A DNA stretch of 64,000 nt. Source: Oscillospiraceae bacterium. Lineage in GTDB: Bacteria; Bacillota; Clostridia; Oscillospirales; Oscillospiraceae. A program made the translations under genes and the position numbers. Shown one piece after another: positions 8,040 to 16,748 of the stretch. The DNA is taken from positions 62,001-126,000 of the forward strand of contig JAHHSI010000003.1 of assembly GCA_020025275.1 (NCBI GenBank). Direction: 5' to 3'. The notes beneath the pieces are model-generated. The model ran no database searches. It saw nothing but the letters and a program-made list of their open reading frames with translations, and had not been told where the DNA came from. Every line of letters starts with the position of its first letter. Positions within the stretch are counted from its first letter, which is position 1.

Positions 8040-9077
8040 ATGAGTCGAGAAATTCATGTGGGAACAGTGACGGTGGGCGGTGGAGCGCCGGTGGCGATCC
8101 AGTCCATGTGCAATACCCATACGGAGGATGTCAAGGCAACGGTGGCACAGATCCATGCGCTGGAGCAGGCGGGCTGTGAAATTATCCGTGTAGCCGTGCC
8201 GGATATGGCGGCGGCGGAGGCCATTTCGGCCATTAAAGCGCAGATCTCCATCCCGTTGGTGGCGGATATTCACTTCGACTATCGATTGGCGCTGCGCTGT
8301 GTGGAGGCCGGGATCGATAAGATCCGGATCAACCCCGGCAACATCGGCAGTCACCAGCGGGTGAGGGCCGTGGCAGACGCCTGCCGTGAACATGGTATCC
8401 CCATCCGGATCGGCGTCAACGGCGGCTCGATGGAAAAGGAACTGCTGCACAAATATGGCGGTGTAACGGCGGAGGCGCTGGTGGAAAGTGCCATGAACCA
8501 TGTCCACCTATTGAACGACTGCCAGTTCGACGACATCTGCATTTCCGTGAAGTGCTCCCGAGTGCCGGTGAATATGGAGGCCTATCGGATGCTCCACGAG
8601 CAGACGGACTATCCGCTGCATCTGGGGGTCACAGAGGCGGGGACGCCGTCCATGGGCGTGATCAAAAGTGCCATCGGTATCGGCGGATTGCTGTGCCAAG
8701 GGATCGGCGACACACTGCGAGTCAGCCTGACGGCCGACCCGGTGGAGGAGATCTATGCCGCCAAGAAGATCCTGGCGGCCGCAGGGGTTCGCCAGACGGG
8801 GCCCAATCTGATCTCCTGCCCTACCTGCGGACGAACCAAGTACGATATGATCCCCATTGCCAACGAGGTGGAGCGGCGGCTGCAGAATTGCACCAAGCCC
8901 ATTACGGTGGCGGTGATGGGCTGTGTGGTCAATGGCCCCGGTGAGGCGTCTGCGGCAGACGTGGGTATTGCCGGCGGACAGGGAGAGGGGCTGGTGTTCC
9001 GCAAGGGAGAGATCCTCTATAAGGTGCCGCAGGAAAAATTGGTCGATGCCCTGCTGGAGGAAATCGAGAAACTATAA
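8040..9077 (+). CDS. ispG: 4-hydroxy-3-methylbut-2-enyl diphosphate synthase (flavodoxin)
   Basis: This 345-residue enzyme has the 4Fe-4S ligands of GcpE: the SCPTCGR pair and the cysteine of GCVVNGPGEA. It also has the N-terminal TIM-barrel start (VAIQSMCNTHTEDV). It converts methylerythritol cyclodiphosphate to HMBPP in the MEP pathway. Length is normal for the bacterial single-barrel form. It starts 8 bp after rseP. A strong hairpin (9080-9114) directly follows the stop codon. Confidence 0.96.
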   Translation: MSREIHVGTVTVGGGAPVAIQSMCNTHTEDVKATVAQIHALEQAGCEIIRVAVPDMAAAEAISAIKAQISIPLVADIHFDYRLALRCVEAGIDKIRINPGNIGSHQRVRAVADACREHGIPIRIGVNGGSMEKELLHKYGGVTAEALVESAMNHVHLLNDCQFDDICISVKCSRVPVNMEAYRMLHEQTDYPLHLGVTEAGTPSMGVIKSAIGIGGLLCQGIGDTLRVSLTADPVEEIYAAKKILAAAGVRQTGPNLISCPTCGRTKYDMIPIANEVERRLQNCTKPITVAVMGCVVNGPGEASAADVGIAGGQGEGLVFRKGEILYKVPQEKLVDALLEEIEKL

Positions 9078-9079
9078 GA

Positions 9080-9114
9080 AGAGAATTCGCCGCTCGTGGG
9101 GCGGCGAATTCTCT
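9080..9114 (+). other. 14-bp hairpin between ispG and polC
   Basis: A perfect 14-bp inverted repeat (9080-9093 with 9101-9114) with a 7-base loop lies in the ispG-polC gap, just ahead of the polC ribosome site (9127-9132). The run after it is GCAATTT, so it is a weak terminator at best. It could set relative expression of polC, or protect the 3' end of the upstream mRNA. Confidence 0.7.
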
Positions 9115-9143
9115 GCAATTTCAGCGAAAGGAATGGGTGCCAC

Positions 9144-12100
9144 ATGGCAGAAAAAGTGCCATTTTTTGATTTTTTTGATGGTTTTGTGCCGCCGCGTGAG
9201 CTGCGACTGGTTTTCGATGGCGCACAACTCTTGGGCGGTGTGCTGGACCCGGAAACGCGCAGCATGGAGCTGACGGTGGAGTGCCAGGGCGAGGTCCCGG
9301 AAGCGGCGCAGGCTGCGATGCAGCAGCTGCTGCAAAAGGAATATGACCTCCATCAGCTGCGGATTCATCTGCAAACGGCGTCACGCAAGAGTGGCAGCGG
9401 CGGCGGAGGCAGTGATGTGCTCATGGGAAAGGAGATCCGCGGGAAGGTTATTTCCATGGAGGGGCTGAACCCTAAAATGGGGAACGTCGTTCTGGAGGGC
9501 AAAGTCTTTGATGCGGAGATGTATGAGACGCGCCGCCCCGGCGTGTGGTGTCTGACCTTCGATATGACCGACAACCACAACTCGGTGACCGTGCGCAAGT
9601 ATATGCAGGGCCGGGAGGCGGAGCCGCTGAAGAACGCCATTTCCCCGGGAATGTGGGTGCGTGTGCAGGGATACATCGAATTGAGCCGTGACGGGAAGGA
9701 TATTCAGCTGGCACCGCAAAACATTATGAAGATCCCCCACGAGGGGCGTAAAGATACGGCCGAGCGCAAGCGTGTCGAGCTGCATCTTCATACAAGGATG
9801 TCCAACATGGATGCGCTGACCGATACCACCAGTGTCATCAAGCAGGCGATCTCCTGGGGACACCCGGCCATCGCCATTACCGACCACGGCGTGGTGCAGT
9901 CCTTCCCGGATGCCTGGCACGTGGCCAAGGGAAAAATCAAGATCCTCTATGGTATGGAGGGCTACTTTGTCAATAATATGGACGATCGGATCGTGGTCCA
10001 TGGCGGACAGGATCAGGACTTTGCCGACGAGATCGTCTGTTTCGATATTGAGACCACGGGCTTGAATGTGAACCGGGAGGCCATTACAGAAATCGGTGCC
10101 GTGGTGTTGAAAAACGGAGAGATCACGGAGCGTTTTCAGACCTTCGTCAATCCCAATCGCCGCCTGACACCGGAGATCATCGGCCTCACGGGGATCACGG
10201 ACGCTATGTTGGTGGATGCGCCGCAGCTGAAAGAAGCACTGCGGAAGTTTTTGGAATTCGTGGATGGGCGGCCGCTGGCGGCCCACAATGCGGAGTTTGA
10301 CATCAGCTTCATTCGTTCCGGCTGCCAGAAGGTAGGATTGGCGTTTGATCCGACCTACGTCGACAGTCTGATTCTGGCGCAGAATCTGCTGCCGGAACTC
10401 CATAAATACAAGCTGGACATCGTGGCGGAGCATTTGGACCTGCCCGCCTTCAATCACCATCGTGCTTCTGACGATGCAGCTATGGTGGGCTATATGCTCG
10501 TTCCCTTCTTTGAGAAGATGCAAAAGGAGCTGGGGATCCATCGTCTGCAGGAGATCAATGATGAGATGCTGAAGCTGCGGCCTAAAGGCAGCAAGTCCAA
10601 CCGCTTCCCCAAGCATATCATTCTTCTGGCCAAGAACAAGCTGGGACTGAAGAACCTCTATCAGCTGGTGTCAGCCTCGAACCTGAAGTATTTCAAGCGT
10701 GTGCCGATCATCCCCAAAACAGAGCTGGTGCAGCACCGCGAGGGCTTGATCATCGGCTCGGCCTGTGAGGCGGGCGAGCTGTTCAAGGCAGTCACAGAGC
10801 ACAAGGATTGGGCGGAGTTGAAGCGGATCGCCTCATTTTATGATTATTTGGAGATCCAGCCCCTGTGCAACAACGCCTTTATGCTGCGCAAGGGGGAGGT
10901 GCAGTCGGAGGAGGAGCTGCGGGAGTTCAACCGCACCATTGTCCGTCTGGGTGAGGAACTGGGAAAACCTGTGTGCGCCACCGGCGACGTCCACTTTCAG
11001 GAGCCGGAGGACGAGGTCTACCGCCACATCCTGCTGGCCAGTAAGAAGTTTCCCGATGCCGACGAGAGCCTGCCCATCTACTTCAAGACCACCGACGAGA
11101 TGCTGCGGGAATTTGCCTATTTGGGTGAGGAGAAGGCGGAGGAAGTGGTCATCGACAACCCCCGCCGCATTGCGGATCTGGTGGAGGAGATCGAGCTCCT
11201 GCCGCCGGGACAGCTGTTCCCGCCCCGCTTGGAAAATTCGGAGCAGGATCTGTACAACATGGTTTGGGACAAGTGCCACGAGCTCTACGGCGAGAACCCG
11301 CCGCAGCTGATCGTGGACCGTCTGAATGTAGAGCTCAACAGTATTCTGGGCAAGTACGACGTGGTGTATATGTCTGCCCAGAAATTGGTACAGCGCAGCT
11401 TGGAGAACGGCTATCTGGTGGGCTCACGAGGCAGTGTGGGCTCCTCTCTGGTGGCCTATATGTCCGGCATCACCGAGGTCAACTCTCTGCCGCCCCACTA
11501 CCGATGCCCGAAGTGCCAGCACAGTGAATTTGTTACCGACGGCAGCTACGGCTGCGGTGCGGATATGCCGGATAAAATGTGCCCGGAGTGCGGAACAAAG
11601 TACATCAAGGACGGCTTTGACATCCCCTTTGAGACCTTCTTGGGGTATGGAGGCGGTAAGGTGCCCGATATCGACCTGAACTTCTCCGGTGAATATCAGG
11701 CCAAAGCCCACCGCCACGCCATCGAGATGTTCGGTGAGACGCAGGTGTTCCGTGCCGGGACCATTGGTACTCTGGCGGAAAAGACGGCCTTCGGCTTTGT
11801 GCGGAAGTATTTGGAGGAGAACGGGATCACCGCCGGAAACGCGGAGATGAACCGGCTGACGCAGGGCTGTGTCGGTGTCCGGCGGACAACGGGACAGCAT
11901 CCCGGCGGTCTGGTGGTGGTGCCTGACGACATGGATGTGGAGGATTTCACGGCGGTGCAGCATCCGGCAGATGCCGTCGACAGCGACACCGTCACCACAC
12001 ATTTTGAATACCACTGCATGGAGGACAACCTCCTGAAGCTGGATATGCTGGGGCACGATGACCCCACCATGATTAAGATGATGCAGGACCTAACGGGCGT

Positions 12101-13097
12101 GGACCCCAAAACCATACCGCTGGATGATCCCGACACCATGAGTATCTTCATCTCGTCCAAGGTGCTGGGGTTTGAAAACGATGAGATTCTGGGCCCCACC
12201 GGTGCCGTGGCCATTCCGGAGTTCAACACTCGTTTCACCCGTGGAATGCTGATGGACACCCACCCCAAGGACTTCAATACGCTGGTGCGGCTGTCCGGCT
12301 TCTCCCACGGTACGGACGTGTGGCTGGGCAACGCCCGGGATCTGATTGTCAGCGGCACGGCCAGCGTTCTGGAAACTGTGGGCTGCCGTGATGATATTAT
12401 GCTTTACCTCATCAAGATGGGCCTCGATCCTAAGATGTCCTTTAAGATCATGGAGGCGGTCCGTAAGGGCAAGGTGAAAAAGGGCGGCTTTCAGGATGGC
12501 TGGGAGGACGCCATGCGGGCGCACAACGTGCCGGACTGGTACATCGACTCGCTGGCGAAGATCGGCTATCTGTTCCCGAAGGCGCACGCCGTTGCCTACG
12601 TGATGATGGCGTTTCGTATTGCATGGTACAAGGTGCATCGGCCGCTGGCGTTCTACGCCACATTCTTCTCCATCCGCGCCAAGGCTTTTGATGCGGAGTA
12701 CTGCTGTGCCGGCTTGGAGGCAGTGAAAAAGAAGATCCGGGAGATCGAGAACAACAAGGATGCCACCGACGTGGAGCAAAACCTGATGGTGACGCTGGAG
12801 GTGTGCTATGAATTCTATCTCCGGGGCTTCCACTTTGATACCATCAATATCTATGAGTCGGATGCCACCAAGTTCCTCATTACGGAAAACGGCCTCCTGC
12901 CGCCCTTTGTGTCTGTACACGGTCTGGGCGAGGCCGCCGCACAGGCCACCGTTCAGCAGCGGAAGGGAAAGACGTTCATCTCCATTGAGGAGTTCTCCAA
13001 CTGCTGCAACAAACTCTCCAAGACCAATATCGAGCAGCTGAAAAATCTGGGGACCTTTGCAGGGATGGCCGAGACCAGCCAGATCACGTTCTTTTAA
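9144..13097 (+). CDS. polC: DNA polymerase III alpha subunit, Gram-positive PolC type
   Basis: This 1,317-residue protein has the PolC layout: an N-terminal domain, an OB-fold region, a PHP domain (HLHTRMSNMDALTD) interrupted by a DEDDh 3'-5' exonuclease (CFDIETTGLN, first Asp at residue 301; HNAEFDISF), then the polymerase core with PDIDLNFSGEYQ. A Cys4 zinc finger (CPKC and CPEC) is present. It is the replicative polymerase with built-in proofreading. The ATG at 9144 is preceded by AAAGGAA. Its length is slightly below the ~1,435 of Bacillus PolC. It is the penultimate gene of the operon, followed 3 bp later by a PPTase gene. Confidence 0.97.
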   Translation: MAEKVPFFDFFDGFVPPRELRLVFDGAQLLGGVLDPETRSMELTVECQGEVPEAAQAAMQQLLQKEYDLHQLRIHLQTASRKSGSGGGGSDVLMGKEIRGKVISMEGLNPKMGNVVLEGKVFDAEMYETRRPGVWCLTFDMTDNHNSVTVRKYMQGREAEPLKNAISPGMWVRVQGYIELSRDGKDIQLAPQNIMKIPHEGRKDTAERKRVELHLHTRMSNMDALTDTTSVIKQAISWGHPAIAITDHGVVQSFPDAWHVAKGKIKILYGMEGYFVNNMDDRIVVHGGQDQDFADEIVCFDIETTGLNVNREAITEIGAVVLKNGEITERFQTFVNPNRRLTPEIIGLTGITDAMLVDAPQLKEALRKFLEFVDGRPLAAHNAEFDISFIRSGCQKVGLAFDPTYVDSLILAQNLLPELHKYKLDIVAEHLDLPAFNHHRASDDAAMVGYMLVPFFEKMQKELGIHRLQEINDEMLKLRPKGSKSNRFPKHIILLAKNKLGLKNLYQLVSASNLKYFKRVPIIPKTELVQHREGLIIGSACEAGELFKAVTEHKDWAELKRIASFYDYLEIQPLCNNAFMLRKGEVQSEEELREFNRTIVRLGEELGKPVCATGDVHFQEPEDEVYRHILLASKKFPDADESLPIYFKTTDEMLREFAYLGEEKAEEVVIDNPRRIADLVEEIELLPPGQLFPPRLENSEQDLYNMVWDKCHELYGENPPQLIVDRLNVELNSILGKYDVVYMSAQKLVQRSLENGYLVGSRGSVGSSLVAYMSGITEVNSLPPHYRCPKCQHSEFVTDGSYGCGADMPDKMCPECGTKYIKDGFDIPFETFLGYGGGKVPDIDLNFSGEYQAKAHRHAIEMFGETQVFRAGTIGTLAEKTAFGFVRKYLEENGITAGNAEMNRLTQGCVGVRRTTGQHPGGLVVVPDDMDVEDFTAVQHPADAVDSDTVTTHFEYHCMEDNLLKLDMLGHDDPTMIKMMQDLTGVDPKTIPLDDPDTMSIFISSKVLGFENDEILGPTGAVAIPEFNTRFTRGMLMDTHPKDFNTLVRLSGFSHGTDVWLGNARDLIVSGTASVLETVGCRDDIMLYLIKMGLDPKMSFKIMEAVRKGKVKKGGFQDGWEDAMRAHNVPDWYIDSLAKIGYLFPKAHAVAYVMMAFRIAWYKVHRPLAFYATFFSIRAKAFDAEYCCAGLEAVKKKIREIENNKDATDVEQNLMVTLEVCYEFYLRGFHFDTINIYESDATKFLITENGLLPPFVSVHGLGEAAAQATVQQRKGKTFISIEEFSNCCNKLSKTNIEQLKNLGTFAGMAETSQITFF

Positions 13098-13100
13098 GCC

Positions 13101-13625
13101 ATGGACGTGCGTTTTTTCGATGTGCGGCAGGTGCGTGAGTCACAGATCCGGCAGTGGAGCCAGTGGCTCACACTGGAAGAGCGGCAGCGCATGGCACGCT
13201 ATGATGCACCGCTGCCGCACCTCTGCGCCCGTGGCCTTGCCCGGGAAATGCTTGCCCAAGTGCTGCATCTGGCGCCGGAAGAGATCTGCTTTACATATGG
13301 CGGGCAGGGGAAACCACTGGTGGAGGGGGCCTACTTTAACCTGAGTCACAGTGGTGCACTGGTGCTCTGTGCCGTATCCACGCATCCCGTCGGGGTCGAT
13401 GTGGAGCAGCTGCGACCGGTTATGCCCCATCTGGCCCGGCGCTTTGGCACCGACGATCCGACCGTCTTTTTCCAGCACTGGACAGAGACGGAGGCCCGGC
13501 TCAAGTGCTGCGGAGCTTCGGTAGGGGCATGGAGGCGCTTTACCCAACCGATAGAAGGGCTTACGGTGACGCAGCTGGCCGCCCCTGCGGGCTATGCAGC
13601 AGCTGTCTGTGAGCAGCAGGACTGA
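13101..13625 (+). CDS. 4'-phosphopantetheinyl transferase superfamily protein (short Sfp-like)
   Basis: This 174-residue protein has the three conserved Sfp motifs: FNLSHSG (79-85), VGVDVE with metal ligands D100 and E102, and the WTETEARLK helix with E131 and K135. Such enzymes move the phosphopantetheine arm of CoA to a serine of an acyl or peptidyl carrier protein. It is shorter than Sfp (~225 residues), mainly at the C terminus. It begins 3 bp after the polC stop, so it is co-transcribed with it. No carrier-protein or synthase gene is in the window, so the partner is unknown. Confidence 0.85.
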   Translation: MDVRFFDVRQVRESQIRQWSQWLTLEERQRMARYDAPLPHLCARGLAREMLAQVLHLAPEEICFTYGGQGKPLVEGAYFNLSHSGALVLCAVSTHPVGVDVEQLRPVMPHLARRFGTDDPTVFFQHWTETEARLKCCGASVGAWRRFTQPIEGLTVTQLAAPAGYAAAVCEQQD

Positions 13626-13737
13626 AATAAGAGAACAGCAGGAGCGGAGAAATAACGAGGAGTGTCACTCCCGACAGAGACGCTTTTGGGAGCGGTAGAG
13701 TGCCGATCCGCAGCCAACCATAGGGGAGAAAGATAAG

Positions 13738-13775
13738 AAAAAGAGACACAGGGCGGAAAGCCCTGTGTCTCTTTT
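13738..13775. terminator. Bidirectional terminator ending the pyrH-polC operon
   Basis: A 14-bp perfect stem (13741-13754 with 13760-13773) has a GGAAA loop, with A and T runs on the two sides. It also faces the convergent EamA transporter gene. Confidence 0.88.
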
Positions 13776-13797
13776 AGTGCGTTTGTATGGACAAAAA

Positions 13798-14718
13798 TCA
13801 GTTCTTCTCTGATTTCTTCTTTTCGGGGAAGGGAATCTGGGCCAGGATCACAGCCAGCAGCATCAGTGCGCAGCCCAAATACTCCCGCAGGGTCATCTGC
13901 TGGTGCAGCAGCACAGCCCCGGCAATGACGGCAAACACGGATTCCATGCTCAAAAGCAGGGTGACCACGGTGGGATTTGAATCCTTCTGCGCCAGAATTT
14001 GCAGGGTATAGCCCACGCCGCTGGAAAAAATACCCACATAGAGAATGGGCAGCGCACAGGCCACCAGAGAGGACCAGGTGGGCGTTTCCAGAAGCAGCAT
14101 ACCGATGGCGGACCAGACGGAAGCCACCAGAAACTGGATGCAGCTGAGCTTCATGCCGTCCACAAACTGCGTGAAGTGGTCGATGATCAGGATATGTACG
14201 GCAAATCCGGCCGAGCACAGCAGGAGCAGAAGGTCACCGGCATTGATGCTGAAGCCGTTTTTGATGCACAAAAGATACAGCGCCAGAACGGCCAGCCCCA
14301 CACTGATCCACACCGGAAGGGAGACCTTCTTTTTCAGGAAAAGCCCGAAGATCGGCACCAAGACGATGTACAGTGCGGTAATGAATCCGGCCTTGCCGGC
14401 ATCGGTACCGTACTCCATGCCCGCCTGCTGGAGATATGCGGCTAACGCCAGTGCCGTGCCGCAGCAAAAGCCGCCCAGCAGCAGCGATTTGCGATCCCGC
14501 TTTTTTTCCGTGTCCGACAGCGTGGGCCGTTCCTTTTTCAGACAGCTGAAAATCGCAACGATGACCAATAGGGCAAGGAACGCAATAAAGAAACGGGAGG
14601 CATTGAAGGTCATCGAGCCCATGGAGTCGGCGCAGATATCCTGTGCCACAAAGGCCGTGCCCCAGATCAGAGCCGTCAGGAGCGGGAAAAAGACTTGCCG
14701 AACTTGATTGTGTTTCAT
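13798..14718 (-). CDS. EamA-family (DMT superfamily) transporter
   Basis: This 306-residue protein has about ten hydrophobic segments arranged as two similar halves, the EamA duplication. It starts with an ALIWGTAFVAQ segment typical of the family and ends with a lysine-rich cytoplasmic tail. Such proteins are drug/metabolite exporters; the substrate is not predictable. It is the last gene of a minus-strand cluster DUF512-der-plsY-eamA, 18 bp after plsY. Confidence 0.85.
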   Translation of the reverse strand: MKHNQVRQVFFPLLTALIWGTAFVAQDICADSMGSMTFNASRFFIAFLALLVIVAIFSCLKKERPTLSDTEKKRDRKSLLLGGFCCGTALALAAYLQQAGMEYGTDAGKAGFITALYIVLVPIFGLFLKKKVSLPVWISVGLAVLALYLLCIKNGFSINAGDLLLLLCSAGFAVHILIIDHFTQFVDGMKLSCIQFLVASVWSAIGMLLLETPTWSSLVACALPILYVGIFSSGVGYTLQILAQKDSNPTVVTLLLSMESVFAVIAGAVLLHQQMTLREYLGCALMLLAVILAQIPFPEKKKSEKN

Positions 14719-14736
14719 AGTCGATGCATCCTTTAC

Positions 14737-15387
14737 TTAGTTTTTGTTCTCGTCGCCTTTGTCGTCTTTTTTGTGCCGTTGGAACTTACTCTCCGTGCCG
14801 GAGAGCAGACGCTGAATGTTGGCCCGGTGGCTGTAGATCACCAGTACGGCGATGAACACACTCAGGATCGTATAGGTCACATTGTGATCGTAGACAAAGA
14901 AACCGGTAATGGGGAAGCTGGCCGTGGCGGCCACAGAGCCCAGCGACACATAGCGGGTGAGAATGGACAGCAGAAGGAACAGGCCCCATGCCACAAGGGC
15001 GATCCGCCAATCCAGCATGATCAAAAGCATTCCCCCCGCAAGAATTCCCTTGCCGCCTTTGAACCCGTAAAAGACAGGGAAAATGTGCCCGACCACAGCA
15101 CCGGCGCCGCCAAGGAGCGCTCCCAGCGTCCAGTCCCCGAAAAGGGTGGCGAAGATATGGCCGCCGATGAGGACGGAGGCGGCCGTTTTGCCCATGTCAC
15201 AGACAATGACCAGCGCTGCATACCGAGCGCCATAGGTGCGGTAAAAGTTGGTCAGGCCGGCGTTTCCGCTGCCGTGGGAACGTACGTCATCGCGAATGAC
15301 GAAATGGGACGTGATGACCGCCCCGTTGAGACAACCCAGCAGATAGGACAGCAGGAGCACAACAAAGGCTGCAAAGTAGATGGACAT
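14737..15387 (-). CDS. plsY: Acyl-phosphate glycerol-3-phosphate acyltransferase
   Basis: This 216-residue membrane protein has the PlsY motifs SHGSGNAGLTNFYRTYG and GHIFPVFYGFKGGKG. It transfers an acyl group from acyl-phosphate to glycerol-3-phosphate, the first step of phospholipid synthesis. The start overlaps the end region of der, with GAGGAGGA inside the der stop region, so der and plsY are coupled. The der-plsY neighbourhood is common in Clostridia. A lysine-rich C-terminal tail of about 20 residues is present. Confidence 0.95.
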   Translation of the reverse strand: MSIYFAAFVVLLLSYLLGCLNGAVITSHFVIRDDVRSHGSGNAGLTNFYRTYGARYAALVIVCDMGKTAASVLIGGHIFATLFGDWTLGALLGGAGAVVGHIFPVFYGFKGGKGILAGGMLLIMLDWRIALVAWGLFLLLSILTRYVSLGSVAATASFPITGFFVYDHNVTYTILSVFIAVLVIYSHRANIQRLLSGTESKFQRHKKDDKGDENKN

Positions 15388-15389
15388 GG

Positions 15390-16712
15390 TTATTCCTCCT
15401 CACCCTTTTGACGAACTGTCATGATGATCGGTGTCCCTTCCAAGCCGAAAACACTGCGGATCTGATTTTCCAGATACCGACGATACGAGAAGTGGAACAG
15501 CGCTTTGTCATTGCAGAAAGCAACGAAATGGGGCGGGCGGATCCCCACCTGCGTCATGTAGTAGATCTTCAGGCGGCGGCCCTTGTCCGTGGGGGGCTGT
15601 ACCCGTGTCTGCGCGTCGGCCAGAACGCTGTTGAGCATACCGGTGGTGATCCGCACGGAGGCCTGCTCGTGGACATAGTTGATCAGCTCGAAAAGACGCT
15701 GTACACGCTGGCCGGTGAGGGCGGAGATAAAGAGGATCGGAGCGTAGGTCATATAGCTGAGATCACGGCGAATTTCTTCACGCATATGGTCCATGGTCCG
15801 GCCGTCCTTTTCGACCAGATCCCACTTGTTGACCACGATGATGCAGGCCTTGCCCGCCTCGTGGGCAAGCCCCGCCACCTTGGTGTCCTGCTCGGTAACG
15901 CCCTCCTGCGCATCGATCATGATCAGGCAGACGTCGCTGCGCTCGATGGCCATGGTGGCGCGGAGCACGCTGTACTTTTCAATGGTATCATCCACCTTGG
16001 ATTTTTTGCGCATACCGGCGGTATCGATGAAATTGTACTTGCCGGTTTTATTTTCAAAATAGGAGTCGATGGCGTCGCGTGTGGTGCCGGCCACGTTGCT
16101 GACGATGACGCGCTGCTGGCCCAGAATACGGTTCGTCAAAGACGATTTGCCTACATTGGGTTTGCCGATGATCGCCACCTGAATGACGTCATCCTCCTCT
16201 TCTTCCTCGTCTTCGGCGGGGAAATACTGCAGACAGGCGTCGAGAAGATCGCCGGTACCATGCCCGTGGACAGCGGAGACGGCAATGGGATCGCCCAGAC
16301 CCAGATTGTAGAACTCGTAGAACTCCGGGTCGATGTTGCCGGTGGAGTCCACCTTGTTGACGGCCAGCACGATGGGCTTGCCGGAGCGCTGAAGCATCCG
16401 GGCCACCTCCTGATCGGAGGCGGTCATGCCGGTTTTGATGTCGGTGACAAAAACGATCACCGTGGCGTTATCAATGGCGATCTGGGCCTGATCGCGCATG
16501 AAGGCCAGGATCATATTGTCCGTGCTCGGTTCGATACCGCCGGTGTCCACCAGTGTAAACTTCCGGCCATTCCATTCCGATTCACCGTAGATTCGGTCAC
16601 GGGTCACGCCGGGCGTATCTTCCACAATGGACATCCGCTTGCCGATGAGTTTGTTAAACAGCATGGACTTGCCCACATTGGGCCGGCCCACGATGGCAAT
16701 CAATGGCTTCAT
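15390..16712 (-). CDS. der: Ribosome biogenesis GTPase Der (EngA)
   Basis: This 440-residue protein has two tandem GTPase domains with G1 motifs GRPNVGKS (near residue 8) and GKPNVGKS (near residue 184), each with DTAG/DTGG and NKxD motifs, followed by the C-terminal KH-like domain. It acts in 50S subunit assembly. An acidic linker (EDEEEEEDD) separates the G domains. An AAAGG ribosome site precedes the ATG. Confidence 0.97.
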   Translation of the reverse strand: MKPLIAIVGRPNVGKSMLFNKLIGKRMSIVEDTPGVTRDRIYGESEWNGRKFTLVDTGGIEPSTDNMILAFMRDQAQIAIDNATVIVFVTDIKTGMTASDQEVARMLQRSGKPIVLAVNKVDSTGNIDPEFYEFYNLGLGDPIAVSAVHGHGTGDLLDACLQYFPAEDEEEEEDDVIQVAIIGKPNVGKSSLTNRILGQQRVIVSNVAGTTRDAIDSYFENKTGKYNFIDTAGMRKKSKVDDTIEKYSVLRATMAIERSDVCLIMIDAQEGVTEQDTKVAGLAHEAGKACIIVVNKWDLVEKDGRTMDHMREEIRRDLSYMTYAPILFISALTGQRVQRLFELINYVHEQASVRITTGMLNSVLADAQTRVQPPTDKGRRLKIYYMTQVGIRPPHFVAFCNDKALFHFSYRRYLENQIRSVFGLEGTPIIMTVRQKGEEE

Positions 16713-16748
16713 TAGATCACATACCTTTCTTTGTTCAAGTAAAACGGG

